This document shows, one piece after another, positions 6,698 to 6,801 of a stretch of DNA of 6,801 nt; the first letter of the stretch is position 1, and each line of letters starts with the position of its first letter. Below the pieces are notes generated by a model, which ran no database searches, was not told the DNA's origin, and saw nothing but the letters and a program-made list of their open reading frames with translations. This DNA comes from Bacteroidales bacterium (GTDB lineage Bacteria; Bacteroidota; Bacteroidia; Bacteroidales; UBA10428), in NCBI GenBank assembly GCA_016935595.1, contig JAFGQQ010000118.1, positions 1-6,801 of the forward strand. The letters run 5' to 3'. A program made the position numbers and the translations under genes.

Positions 6698-6713
6698 TAC
6701 TCCTATCGGAGTA
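6698..6713. repeat. Short inverted repeat TACTCC-TATC-GGAGTA
   Basis: A 6-bp perfect stem with a TATC loop is followed by AAATTTTAAAA on the plus strand. It lies 35 nt after the GCCTC/GAGGC palindrome. Palindromes of this CTCC...GGAG style are, to my recollection, common in Bacteroidota intergenic DNA. No function can be assigned. Confidence 0.4.
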
Positions 6714-6735
6714 AAATTTTAAAATCACCCCAAGC

Positions 6736-6758
6736 TGTCGAGGACTTGCAGTCCGTGA
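6736..6758. repeat. REP-like inverted repeat, copy 2
   Basis: GTCG (6736-6739) and GGAC (6741-6744) pair with GTCC (6750-6753) and TGAC (6755-6758) around a TTGCA loop, with one A/G mismatch and one G-U. The core GGACTTGCAGTCCGTG (6741-6756) matches copy 1 at 15 of 16 positions in the same orientation. The single difference (C for T) turns a wobble pair into a Watson-Crick pair, so the hairpin is preserved. Confidence 0.65.
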
Positions 6759-6801
6759 CAAAAAAAATTCAAACATTATTTTCAATTCCTGCAATTTACA
6801 A

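Noticed and set aside
6664..6777. Minus-strand 37-codon open frame running through the small palindromes, starting with MFEFFLSRT
   Set aside because: It spans two inverted repeats, has no recognisable domain and is the kind of frame that arises by translating dispersed repeats. I do not support it as a gene.
6754..6801. GTG-initiated plus-strand frame open to the window edge
   Set aside because: Only about 16 codons, poly-Lys/Ile in AT-rich sequence, and its start lies inside a REP-like hairpin. Nothing supports coding.

Overview
The window looks like chromosomal DNA from a member of the Bacteroidota (Bacteroidales or a relative). The DNA is AT-rich, start codons have no Shine-Dalgarno sequence, and the best promoter candidate fits the Bacteroidota pattern TTG / TAnnTTTG. 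The IlvN, IlvB and IlvC sequences also resemble Bacteroidota homologues as I know them. The lineage call is an inference; no rRNA or other marker is present.

Positions 28-5277, all on the minus strand, hold a compact branched-chain amino acid operon in transcription order ilvD (dihydroxy-acid dehydratase), ilvB and ilvN (acetolactate synthase large and regulatory subunits), ilvC (ketol-acid reductoisomerase). Gaps between genes are 54, 19 and 29 nt. Together these enzymes cover the common isoleucine/valine pathway from pyruvate or 2-oxobutyrate to the 2-oxo acids; only a transaminase, and threonine deaminase for isoleucine, are missing here. The ilvD-ilvB gap contains four tandem 8-bp units.

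The most interesting stretch is the ilvD leader, about 5292-5478 on the minus strand. A Bacteroidota-type promoter is followed by a 19-codon ORF encoding MKILNIILLVVVVVVVKLT. Of its 19 residues, 14 are Ile, Leu or Val, including seven consecutive Val codons. After it come segments that can form a 1:2 stem, a 2:3 antiterminator or a 3:4 intrinsic terminator with a U-run, just before ilvD. This is a complete classical translation-coupled attenuator that would sense charged tRNAs for Val, Leu and Ile. It is too short for ordinary gene calling.

At 5610-6515, divergent on the plus strand, is a two-domain signalling protein: a CheY-like receiver fused to an RsbW/SpoIIAB-like serine-kinase-type ATPase domain. 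It has no visible link to amino acid synthesis. The sequence after it (6516-6801) has no convincing gene. It holds several short inverted repeats, including two copies of a GGACTTGCAGT(T/C)CGTG hairpin 203 bp apart, which look like dispersed REP-like palindromes.
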